NCBI GenBank assembly: GCA_965216945.1
Contig: CBDCGU010000003.1
Coordinates: 3,906,001 to 3,970,000, forward strand
Direction of reading: 5' to 3'
Source of the DNA: DATHZQ01 sp965216945
GTDB lineage: Bacteria; Actinomycetota; Acidimicrobiia; Spongiisociales; UBA5794
Length of the DNA stretch: 64,000 bases
Part shown: positions 55,895 to 63,089 of the stretch, one piece after another
Layout: each line of letters starts with the position of its first letter
Position numbering within the stretch: the first letter of the stretch is position 1
Notes under the pieces: model-generated
Seen by the model: only the letters and a program-made list of their open reading frames with translations
The model's database searches: none
Told to the model about the DNA's origin: nothing
Position numbers and translations under genes: made by a program

Positions 55895-56359
55895 TCAGGC
55901 GTTCTCCACGAGCGTTTCGAGGCGATCGACAAGTGCGGCCTGGGCAGGGTTGAGCAGAGACCGCGCTCGGTCGGAATCACACCACTCGACCCGATCGATC
56001 TCCGGTGTGTCGACGAAGCGTCCCGAACGGGGTGGCCATTCGAGCGAGAACGTGTTGCTCACGATCGCATCCGGATCCAGGTCACCCTCGACGGCGAAGG
56101 CGTGCACGACCTTGCCAGATCGCAGCTGTATCGTTCCGAGATCCGTCGCAACGCCCGTCACGTCGTGGCCGGTCTCCTCCCGGAACTCGCGGCGTGCCGC
56201 CGACTCGGCTTCCTCACCCTCGTCGACGATCCCTTTCGGGATGCTCCAGGCGCCTTCGTGACGGTTGGCCCAGTACGGCCCGCCGGGATGGGCGATCAGG
56301 ACCTCGAGCCGGCCCTCGACGAGCCGGTAGAGGAGGATGCCCGCGCTGACGTCGGGCAT
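55895..56359 (-). CDS. Nudix hydrolase, DUF1190-like/NUDT2 branch
   Basis: This 154-residue protein has a Nudix box GIVDEGEEAESAARREFREE followed by TGHDV. The N-terminal SAGILLYRLVEGRLEVLIAHPGGP and the WSIPKG segment fit NUDT2-like diadenosine-polyphosphate hydrolases. Divergent from the small gene at 56493. Substrate is by family only. Confidence 0.9.
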   Translation of the reverse strand: MPDVSAGILLYRLVEGRLEVLIAHPGGPYWANRHEGAWSIPKGIVDEGEEAESAARREFREETGHDVTGVATDLGTIQLRSGKVVHAFAVEGDLDPDAIVSNTFSLEWPPRSGRFVDTPEIDRVEWCDSDRARSLLNPAQAALVDRLETLVENA

Positions 56360-56492
56360 ACGTCTATTCACGATGGTTGTCGGTGCGAACGACCAACTGG
56401 CCTGGATTGGCGACGTGCATGGCGGCACGGTACCGACATGCCGGGCAGCCCGGGACCGATCTAGCATCTTGCGGATCGAGAGGGGAGAAGCC

Positions 56493-56732
56493 GTGCCGAC
56501 GATTCACCAGGTCGCGGAAGGCGTTCAGCACGTGGCCGACACGACCGCACGCATCGCCGATGCCAGCCAGCACATGGCGGTCGTCGCATCGGCCACCGAC
56601 GAGGCACTCCGTGCGAGCCGCAGTCTCGTGAAGCTCTTCATCGTCGCCCTGGTCACCGTTGCGATCGCCGGCACCATCGGGAAGATGTTGCGTCGGCGCT
56701 CATCAGCAGATCCCCCGGAACCGGCAGGTTGA
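56493..56732 (+). CDS. small membrane protein
   Basis: This 79-residue protein has an N-terminal amphipathic helix (VAEGVQHVADTTARIADASQH), then one membrane helix (SLVKLFIVALVTVAIAGTI) and a basic tail with Pro. GTG 56493 follows GAGGGGAGAAGCC. It may be a scaffold or regulatory protein; no family is recognised. Confidence 0.7.
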   Translation: MPTIHQVAEGVQHVADTTARIADASQHMAVVASATDEALRASRSLVKLFIVALVTVAIAGTIGKMLRRRSSADPPEPAG

Positions 56733-56766
56733 TGCAGTGTGAAGGCCGATAGGCCTCTCCGGAACG

Positions 56767-58521
56767 CTACGAGGGATCGAAGTGGACCACGAGTTGATCC
56801 CCGACGAGACCGATGCCCGCGTCGTTGAGATGGCAACCGTCACGGCGTAGCTCCTCGGGTCCGAGGGGGCCGGTGTCCGGCCCACGCAGAGTGCCGAGGT
56901 TCTCGACACTCCAGTCGGCCAACGCCGCTGCCGTCGCTGGTCCGTCGGCGCCCGTCGCATCGCACACATGCCCGTCGACATACAGGTTGAGCGGCGACAC
57001 GACTATTGGTATGTCGCCGTCACGAGCGACGATCTCATCGACCACCGCCGTGACCTCCGCTTCCAGGTCGTGATCGATCTCACCAGCCCGCAGACACACC
57101 TGCACCCAAGCGGCCTCGTAGCCGCCGGCTGGACGGGATTCGTCGTATATGGCCCAGAACTCGGGCACGAACGCCGCCCACTTCGCCAGGGATCCGCCGC
57201 CGAGATCGCGCACAGGAGCAAGCTGGTCGATGTCGGACGAGTCGAGATAGCCCGCGATGTGCTGTTGCGTGTTCGAACACCCTACGACGGCGACCGATTG
57301 GGCGGGAAAGGGCACCACGGCAGCCGCGATCGGCAGAGACACCACCGGCTCGTCGGGATCATCGCTCGAGATGACCAGGCTCCCCCCGCCATCTCTTGCC
57401 GAAACGGGCCTGAATGTGACAGACACGGTCAACGTGCCACCCGGTCCGATGGTGGTCGGACCACTGAAGGCCACCGAATAGCCGGTTGCGTCTGCGCTCA
57501 CACCGTCGAGGGTGAGGTCGCCGGCACCGGTATTCGAGATCGCAACTGAGCGCTCCACGACCGCCCCCAGCGTGGACTCCCCGAAGTCGAGTGCACCAGG
57601 ATCAACTGCGATGTCAGGGCCGCTTCCCGCCCGGACGCCGTTTCCACTCAGCGGCACGCTCAGCGTCGGCTGGAGGGGATCGTCGGTCGTGACAACCACC
57701 TCTCCGACATGCTCACCGGGTTCACCGGGCGAGAACTCGATCGCCAGCGTCACTGCGTCGGCCGGGACGACGGTCACGGGGAACTGCGGAGACACGAGTT
57801 CAAACGCATCGCCGCTCGGCTCCGCCGACACCAATGCGATGTCGTTCGAGCCGTTGTTGGTGATGGCAACGGTGGCGCTGCTCGTCGTACCGATGTCGAC
57901 CGTACCGAAGTCGAGCGAGGCCGGGGCGGCCGTGAGGACACTCGGTGCACCGTCAAGCGCCGTGACCGAGATGGCGGCGACCGCTGCACGCCCGGACGTG
58001 GCGGCAAAGTCGACGTCCAGTGTGCCGTCCGCGACGTCGGCGGTCACGGTCTCGACGTGGGCGACGAGCGTCCCTCCGGCGGCGGCGAACACGTCGAAGT
58101 CGTCGAGCACGACGTCTCCCTCCACGGCCACGTCGAAGGTGCGGTCCGGGCGGAGGGGCTCCGCCTCGACGAAGTGGAAGCTGATCTCGTATGTGGCCGG
58201 GCTCAGGCCGGTTGCCGTGAACGCAAACTGGGATCCCGCCCGGACCGTGGAATACAGATCGGGATCGGTGGTCCCGGCCACGGTCCCGTCTACCGAGCGT
58301 GAGCGTCCTCCGCTGAAGAACGCAACGGCCGCCGGGGACGTGGTGTCGGCGGCGAACGTGGTCCCGGATGATGTGACGAGCTCATCTCCCCCGGCATTGA
58401 GGGCCACGAGCGCCTCCTCCCCGATGGCGTGCGCCACCGAGCCGGCGAGGATGATGGCGACACCGATGAGCATGGCGACGACAATCAGCGGTCTGACGTG
58501 GCGAGAATCGTATTGCGGCAT
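56767..58521 (-). CDS. secreted malectin/choice-of-anchor/SGNH-like protein
   Basis: This 584-residue exported protein has an N-terminal signal helix (residues 11-31). A malectin-like sugar-binding domain spans about 37-165 (ALNAGGDELVTSSGTTF, YEISFHFVE). Two ASPM-SPD-2-Hydin/choice-of-anchor-D repeats follow (ASLDFGTVDIGTTSSATVAI and GALDFGESTLGAVVERSVAI). The C-terminal region has SGNH-hydrolase-like segments VAVVGCSN and GCHLNDAGIGLVG. Such proteins bind surface glycans or hydrolyse acyl esters. Start ATG 58521 with GGAGTCTC. Confidence 0.82.
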   Translation of the reverse strand: MPQYDSRHVRPLIVVAMLIGVAIILAGSVAHAIGEEALVALNAGGDELVTSSGTTFAADTTSPAAVAFFSGGRSRSVDGTVAGTTDPDLYSTVRAGSQFAFTATGLSPATYEISFHFVEAEPLRPDRTFDVAVEGDVVLDDFDVFAAAGGTLVAHVETVTADVADGTLDVDFAATSGRAAVAAISVTALDGAPSVLTAAPASLDFGTVDIGTTSSATVAITNNGSNDIALVSAEPSGDAFELVSPQFPVTVVPADAVTLAIEFSPGEPGEHVGEVVVTTDDPLQPTLSVPLSGNGVRAGSGPDIAVDPGALDFGESTLGAVVERSVAISNTGAGDLTLDGVSADATGYSVAFSGPTTIGPGGTLTVSVTFRPVSARDGGGSLVISSDDPDEPVVSLPIAAAVVPFPAQSVAVVGCSNTQQHIAGYLDSSDIDQLAPVRDLGGGSLAKWAAFVPEFWAIYDESRPAGGYEAAWVQVCLRAGEIDHDLEAEVTAVVDEIVARDGDIPIVVSPLNLYVDGHVCDATGADGPATAAALADWSVENLGTLRGPDTGPLGPEELRRDGCHLNDAGIGLVGDQLVVHFDPS

Positions 58522-58926
58522 GAGACTCCTTCCCTCGTGTGGCGTTCTCCTCCCCGGCGCACGAGACGTCTCTTCCAAACCCATACGTCTCACCCGCCGG
58601 TCATGGTTCCGCTCTCTGGTTGTCGCAATCACTTGCGCGGGTTGAGCGGGCGATGGGCGCGGCTCGTACCTCCGTCTCCGAATGTGGATGCCAGGGCCAG
58701 GCAGCCGACCGGAACCCGCGCCGGCCCAGTGCCGGCGCAATGAAGCCAACGTAGGAATCGGATCTTGCGGAGAGCTGAACGAGTCCTTAGGAGATGAGGA
58801 ACTGATGGGAGCCTTGCGAGCGGGTAGGTGCGGGGGCGACCCGGCCGGTTGTTCGTAGCGGCGATCGGCCCGGCGTCGAACCCGCGCCCACATGGGCGTC
58901 GCAGGCGGTTGGGTGCAGCGGGGCGC
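58522..58926. other. gene-free promoter stretch
   Basis: About 400 bases upstream of the surface protein. It holds a strong GC hairpin (GCGCCGGC...GCCGGCGC near 58719-58740) and no supported gene. I looked for a cyclic-di-GMP-type element and did not find the conserved segments. Confidence 0.4.
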
Positions 58927-59142
58927 TCAGTCGTTGCGGTCGGGTGTTCCGCCGGCCGCCTGGCGGGTCTGTTGCGCCACGTTGTGGGCGTAGTAGAAGA
59001 GCAGCCCCATGAGCTCGCTTGCGCTCATCCCGGACTCTTGTGCGGCCTCGATGGCGGCGTTGAGATGTCGGATCACCTGTGACTCCGACGGGGGCTCCTG
59101 AGGATCCCCGGCCGCCTGCTCGCCCAGCTCCTGGTCGATCAT
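58927..59142 (-). CDS. small soluble hypothetical protein
   Basis: This 71-residue protein is mostly helical (VIRHLNAAIEAAQESGMSAS, then LMGLLFYYAHNVAQQTRQA). ATG 59142 has GTGGAGACC upstream; ATG 59202 would add 20 residues but has no ribosome site. It lies downstream of the Tat-exported protein gene in the same orientation. No family recognised. Confidence 0.6.
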   Translation of the reverse strand: MIDQELGEQAAGDPQEPPSESQVIRHLNAAIEAAQESGMSASELMGLLFYYAHNVAQQTRQAAGGTPDRND

Positions 59143-59279
59143 GGTCTCCACGGCCTCGCCCGAGGGGCGGGTCCGCGTACCTCGTCCGGGAAGCGGGGTC
59201 ATGAGGGTGCTTCGACGATCCTGGGTGTGGCAGGGACCGGTTGTAGCCGGTCTCTGCCACACCCGTGGTCACCCATGGA

Positions 59280-60722
59280 TCATCGCTTCCACACCAACTC
59301 ACCGTCGCGCCACACCGATGTGTTGATGTTGTTGGCTGCGTTGAGCCGCGGTGGGAACAACAGCCAGTTGCGGAGATGGAACGTCGTCCGTCCCTGGGCG
59401 TCGATTCCCCTGGGGTAGGAGGTTCCGTGGATCCGTCCGTAGCCGAAGGGTGCCTGGTTGTCGAGGTTGGGATCGCTGAGATCGGGGAAGCCGGAGAGGC
59501 TCCCGTCGGCGTCGGCGAACCCCATCGCAAAGTCCTCAGGTCGCGAGTCGGCGGCCCCGGGGTTGGGCATGATCTCGCAGATGAATGCCTCCGGTATCCC
59601 GTCGAAGTCCCGGAAACGGGTGGGAACCTCTGACTGGTAATGGATCGTCGACGTCTCCTCCTCCTGCCCCCACTTCAGGTTGTAGTTGCCCCAGAAGTAG
59701 TCGGTGCCGGTCGGTAGGTAGCCGGCCGGCCAGTCGGGACGCGGCCGGGGCCGCTCTGGGACCGGGGTGCCGGGATCCAGGGCGTCGATATCGACCCCGA
59801 CCTCGGGCAGCTCGGCGATCCGCCTATACCACTGACCCCACTGTGCCGGGTTGCTGGAATCGCCATCCGGGGTGGTGTAGGTCATCTCCCCCGCGGCCGC
59901 CTTCTGGATGATCTCCAGTACGTCGAGACCAACGAGCGTTCCTCCCCAGATGCCACCGTCGCGCACCTTGCCCACGTCCTCGGGGAACACGGCGGTGGTC
60001 CCGCCGCTGTAGTTGGGGTGCGACCTTCCGGCCCGGAACACTACGGTGTAGCCGACGTTCGGCGCCAGGAGGGTCGGGGCCATCCGGGCCACTCCGCCCT
60101 TGCCGTCCACTGCGATGCGGGGGGCGAACAGCGACTTCGAGTCGGTCGGATCGGGACTCCCGTGGTAGGTGTGAGCTGTTCCATCGGGCATCACGTAACC
60201 GTCGTTCTCCGCCCGGTCGAAATCGAGGCCGTACATGCGCCGTGCCCAGTTGATGAAGCTCCAATGGTCGTTGGCGATGGTCTCGTTCGTGAACCCGAGG
60301 ATGTCGAAGTACCAGAACTCGGCAGACCGCTCGGCCGTCTCGTTGCCGCCGACACCGCTCGGGATGTCCGGATCGACGCTCTCGAACAACCCGCTCGGGT
60401 TGGCGAACGGTTGCAGCGGGTCGGTGGTGTCGACGCCCTCGGCGATGTAGCCCAGCGCAAAGTCGAAGCCGCCGAAGGGCTGGGGATGGATCTTGTTCCA
60501 GGGTCCCCGATAGCGGGGAAGCAATGCGGCCTCCGGCGCTCCCGGGGGGTTGACACCCGGGGTCAGGTAGGGCGAGTGATTGAGGGCCAGGGCGGCATGT
60601 GGGTTGAGGATGCCGGTGCCGGCGGAGAGAGCCGCCAGGCCGGCCGCACCGAAGCCAACGACGCCGAGGAAATCCCGCCTGTGCATACTCTGATCGGTCT
60701 GCGAGATCGGGGTGGGGGTCAT
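59280..60722 (-). CDS. Tat-exported protein of unknown family
   Basis: This 480-residue protein has a twin-arginine signal (MHRRDFLGVVGFGAAGLAAL at residues 13-32). No transmembrane helix follows. The body is rich in Gly, Trp, Tyr and Pro and contains HPQPFGGFDFALGY, EFWYFDILGFTNE, NDHWSFINWARRMYG and FPPRLNAANNI, none matching a family that I know. ATG 60722 is preceded by AGGTG, and ATG 60686 would start at the RR motif. Folded export suggests a cofactor or metal enzyme. Confidence 0.75.
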   Translation of the reverse strand: MTPTPISQTDQSMHRRDFLGVVGFGAAGLAALSAGTGILNPHAALALNHSPYLTPGVNPPGAPEAALLPRYRGPWNKIHPQPFGGFDFALGYIAEGVDTTDPLQPFANPSGLFESVDPDIPSGVGGNETAERSAEFWYFDILGFTNETIANDHWSFINWARRMYGLDFDRAENDGYVMPDGTAHTYHGSPDPTDSKSLFAPRIAVDGKGGVARMAPTLLAPNVGYTVVFRAGRSHPNYSGGTTAVFPEDVGKVRDGGIWGGTLVGLDVLEIIQKAAAGEMTYTTPDGDSSNPAQWGQWYRRIAELPEVGVDIDALDPGTPVPERPRPRPDWPAGYLPTGTDYFWGNYNLKWGQEEETSTIHYQSEVPTRFRDFDGIPEAFICEIMPNPGAADSRPEDFAMGFADADGSLSGFPDLSDPNLDNQAPFGYGRIHGTSYPRGIDAQGRTTFHLRNWLLFPPRLNAANNINTSVWRDGELVWKR

Positions 60723-61085
60723 GGAACACCTCGCTTGTGTCTCGGGACGCCGGCGGCAAGCCCGGCCGGCATCCACGGGTCGGAGATGGCGCGCGCGCCA
60801 CCGCCGGTTCAGGGTCGTCGCGTCGCAACGACCGTGGCGGGCGCGCTCGCTCCACAAGCTGTAGCGGGTATCCCTAGACGCTGAGTGGCGAACGCCAGAC
60901 TCCCGACAAAGAGCCTGTGCCGCTCCCCGCCGAGGTGGAACGGTGCGCCCCGATCGCCGGCGTCGGGTGCCGTCGTTCTCGGTCAGGTGACTTCCGAGCC
61001 ATCACAAGTCAGCGTTGAGTCTGATGTCGGAGAAGCGTCCCGCTGGCTGACGACACCGACGTTCAGCGAGTTTGTCGCCTACGGA
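60723..61085. other. gene-free stretch
   Basis: About 360 bases between the Tat protein start and the oxidoreductase remnant. Open frames on both strands are Arg/Pro-rich or lack a start with a ribosome site. No terminator, tRNA or repeat is supported here. Confidence 0.4.
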
Positions 61086-61229
61086 CTACACAGGATCCGG
61101 CGCCGGTGACTGGATGCATCGGCTTGGCGTGCTCCACGTTCTGAGCACCACCATGTCGTGCCGGCACTTACAAAGCCGGGCCAAGGTACTGCCCCGATTG
61201 CCGCTTCCGATGAATCCGATCGTCGACAC
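61086..61229 (-). pseudogene. N-terminal fragment of an NADPH-F420-reductase-like protein
   Basis: From GTG 61229, behind GGGAG, the frame reads VSTIGFIGSGNRGSTLARLC, a dinucleotide-binding GxGxxG start very like NADPH-dependent F420 reductases. It then diverges and stops at 61086 after 47 codons. The rest of the family domain is missing. The ribosome site remains, so a gene has been truncated. The 115-bp palindrome lies just upstream of the fragment start. Confidence 0.5.
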
Positions 61230-61244
61230 GATCTCCCGCCGTAT

Positions 61245-61359
61245 CTAGCCGGGTGCGGAAGAATGGGTCGGCGCACTCGTGACGGCAGCAGACCATGTTG
61301 ATGGGGGGCTATCAACGCTGCCGAACGAGTGCCAATTGCGCTTTTCCGCACCTTGCTAG
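61245..61359. repeat. 115-bp imperfect palindrome
   Basis: Two arms pair over 115 bp. CTAGC (61245-61249) pairs with GCTAG (61355-61359), GTGCGGAA (61253-61260) with TTCCGCAC (61344-61351), and GCACTCGT (61273-61280) with ACGAGTGC (61325-61332). Inside these, GGCAGC (61284-61289) pairs with GCTGCC (61317-61322) and GTTGAT (61297-61302) with ATCAAC (61311-61316). A short loop remains. Between matched blocks the arms are diverged. It may be a miniature inverted-repeat element, fused insertion-sequence ends, or a long terminator stem after marR. Confidence 0.75.
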
Positions 61360-61368
61360 CCGTCAGGG

Positions 61369-61896
61369 CTAACTCGAGGACTGGCGGGCGGCGAGAATCT
61401 TGGCGGTGATTCGGGCCAGCTGGCCGATCTCTCGCTCAGTCAGCACAGAAAACAGGTTCTCGTCGAGGTCTCGCAGGTGATCGTCCTGAGCGGACTTGTA
61501 CTTGTCGAGGCCCTCACGGGTGAGCACGACGGTGACTGCTCGACTGTCGGTCGGGTCGGAAGTCCGTCTGACGAGTCCCTCGGCTTCAAGGCCGCTCACC
61601 ACACGAGACACTCGGCTCTGGCTGAGCGGCGTCCGGCGGCGAAGTTCCATCATCGGCATCGTGTGATTTGTTGAAAAGACGGCAAGAAAGAGCAACACCT
61701 CGTATTCGTGGAGGGAGATGCCGTGGTCCGCCTGCAGTGAGCGATCGAGGGCGTCGAACACGGAATCGCTGGCACGAATGAGGCCGAGAAAGGCATCGGC
61801 GTAGTCACGTTGGAGGTACCTGACTCCTTCGCTCTCCACAATCATTCCAGCCTGAGTGGTCTCGCGACCTCTCGCTGCCGAGGGTGACTTGCTCAT
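61369..61896 (-). CDS. MarR-family transcriptional regulator
   Basis: This 175-residue winged-helix protein has LHEYEVLLFLAVF, MELRRRTPLSQSRVSRVVSGLEAEGLVRR and DSRAVTVVLTREG, the full MarR core. It is likely a repressor of redox or stress genes. Start ATG 61896 lacks a strong ribosome site. The upstream sequence contains two TACGCATATA motifs. The oxidoreductase genes to its right are potential targets. Confidence 0.9.
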   Translation of the reverse strand: MSKSPSAARGRETTQAGMIVESEGVRYLQRDYADAFLGLIRASDSVFDALDRSLQADHGISLHEYEVLLFLAVFSTNHTMPMMELRRRTPLSQSRVSRVVSGLEAEGLVRRTSDPTDSRAVTVVLTREGLDKYKSAQDDHLRDLDENLFSVLTEREIGQLARITAKILAARQSSS

Positions 61897-61925
61897 TCTG
61901 ACGAGCGTACCAGGAGTTGTATGTG

Positions 61926-61956
61926 TACGCATATATAGTATTTGCTTACGCATATA
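61926..61956. promoter_or_regulatory. paired TACGCATATA motif, candidate MarR operator
   Basis: TACGCATATA lies at 61926-61935 and 61947-61956, offset by 21 bp (two helical turns). Part of the first copy is near-palindromic (TATGTGTACGCATA). Position directly upstream of marR suits autoregulation. AT-rich DNA here contrasts with the GC-rich surroundings. Confidence 0.5.
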
Positions 61957-62092
61957 GCGGCTCCACTGAGATTCGGAGTGGCTCGATCAACCCGGGTTGC
62001 GGCTGTGGTTGCTCTGCTGCGCTGCGGCATCACGCCACTCGCGGTCTCGCTCGACGCGATGCGCGCCGGCAGGGGCGAGCGTCGGCTCGGGG

Positions 62093-62242
62093 TCACTCTT
62101 GTGCCCGGCGGCCGCAGCCGGCCTCCGATCGTGGGTGTTCTACCTTGACCAAGACCTGCCCTGTCTCGAGGATCGGCACAGGCAACTCTCGGATTTGGAG
62201 CGCCTCGGGTGGCCCGGGCGCCTCAAGTACGACGGCCCGCAT
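62093..62242 (-). pseudogene. N-terminal fragment of a zinc-type alcohol dehydrogenase/quinone reductase (MDR)
   Basis: From ATG 62242 the frame begins MRAVVLEAPGPPEALQIREL and continues PVPILETGQVLVKVE, an N-terminus of the medium-chain dehydrogenase/quinone oxidoreductase family. It then becomes unrelated and stops at 62093 after 49 codons. The typical following GxNxxD segment and cofactor domain are absent. It is a truncated gene and no longer functional. Confidence 0.6.
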
Positions 62243-62272
62243 CGATTACCGCACGTTGGTCATGGCCATCCG

Positions 62273-62695
62273 TCAGTCAGCGCGATCGAGCATGACAACC
62301 GGGATGCGTCGATCGGTCATCGTCTCGTAGTCGGCGAACTGACCCACGATCGCGACCAGCTTGGCGTACAACACGTCACGAAGGGGGCCATCCGCGACGA
62401 TGGTGGCCCTGGCGGGGAACTGCTCGGCGCCGACCTCGACGGTCACGTCCGGATTGGCGCGAACGTTGAGGAACCAATGGGGGTGATGTTGAGCACCACC
62501 CTTGGTGGCGGCAACGACGTAGCTCCCGTGATGGTTGGCATAGACGAGCGGGTTCGTTCTCAGCTTCCCGGTCTTGGCGCCCGTGTTGTGCAGGATCAGA
62601 AGGGGTTTCCCTTTGAAGAACCCGCCCATGGCCCGGTCGACCGCGCCGTTGTTGGCCCGAAACTCCTCGATGACGGGCGTGTTGATGTCATCCAT
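62273..62695 (-). CDS. nitroreductase-family deazaflavin (F420)-dependent oxidoreductase
   Basis: This 140-residue DDN-type split-barrel protein has FFKGKPLLILHNTGAKTGKLR, NPLVYANHHGSYVVAATKGGA and HHPHWFLNVRANPDVTVEVG, hallmarks of the Rv3547/DUF385 group that uses F420. The substrate is not known. The start ATG 62695 lies eight bases inside the upstream glyoxalase gene. F420 use links it to actinobacteria. Confidence 0.9.
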   Translation of the reverse strand: MDDINTPVIEEFRANNGAVDRAMGGFFKGKPLLILHNTGAKTGKLRTNPLVYANHHGSYVVAATKGGAQHHPHWFLNVRANPDVTVEVGAEQFPARATIVADGPLRDVLYAKLVAIVGQFADYETMTDRRIPVVMLDRAD

Positions 62696-63089
62696 CCGCC
62701 GGCTTTCTGTCAGGACCTGAGCCGTAGGGTCGGGTGATGATCTCCCACCCGACGTTGGTGTGCGGGTCGCTGAAGTAGACACCGCGCCCTCCATCGTTGC
62801 TATTGATCTGGCCGGGCTGTGACCGGCGAGGATCGGCCCAGTACGGAAGCTCATTGTCCAGAATCCGGTTGAAGATCTCGTCGAATTGACGCTCGGTCAC
62901 CAAGAACGCGAGATGTATTCCCGTCGGTTCACCGTTCGCGAAGTCGAGTGTGACTCCGTTTCCGGTCTCAACTTGACTGAAGTGGCCGAACTCGGTCGGC
63001 GGCCCCATCCCAGCGATGTCGGCGAAGAACTCGGCGGCGGCCCGCCGATCTCTCGACCAAACGATCAGGTGATTCAGCTGTGGCTTCAT
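62688..63089 (-). CDS. VOC/glyoxalase-fold protein
   Basis: This 133-residue VOC-superfamily protein has LNHLIVWSRDRRAAAEFFADI with metal-site His at residue 7. GIHLAFLVTERQFDEIF, GRGVYFSDPHTNVGWEIIT and a C-terminal E are further features. It could be a dioxygenase or isomerase. It overlaps the Gfo/Idh stop by ATGA and the F420-type gene start by eight bases. Confidence 0.9.
   Translation of the reverse strand: MKPQLNHLIVWSRDRRAAAEFFADIAGMGPPTEFGHFSQVETGNGVTLDFANGEPTGIHLAFLVTERQFDEIFNRILDNELPYWADPRRSQPGQINSNDGGRGVYFSDPHTNVGWEIITRPYGSGPDRKPADG

Noticed and set aside
58522..58700. Cyclic-di-GMP riboswitch before the malectin/SGNH gene
   Set aside because: The GGCAAACC and GACGCAAAGC core segments are absent.
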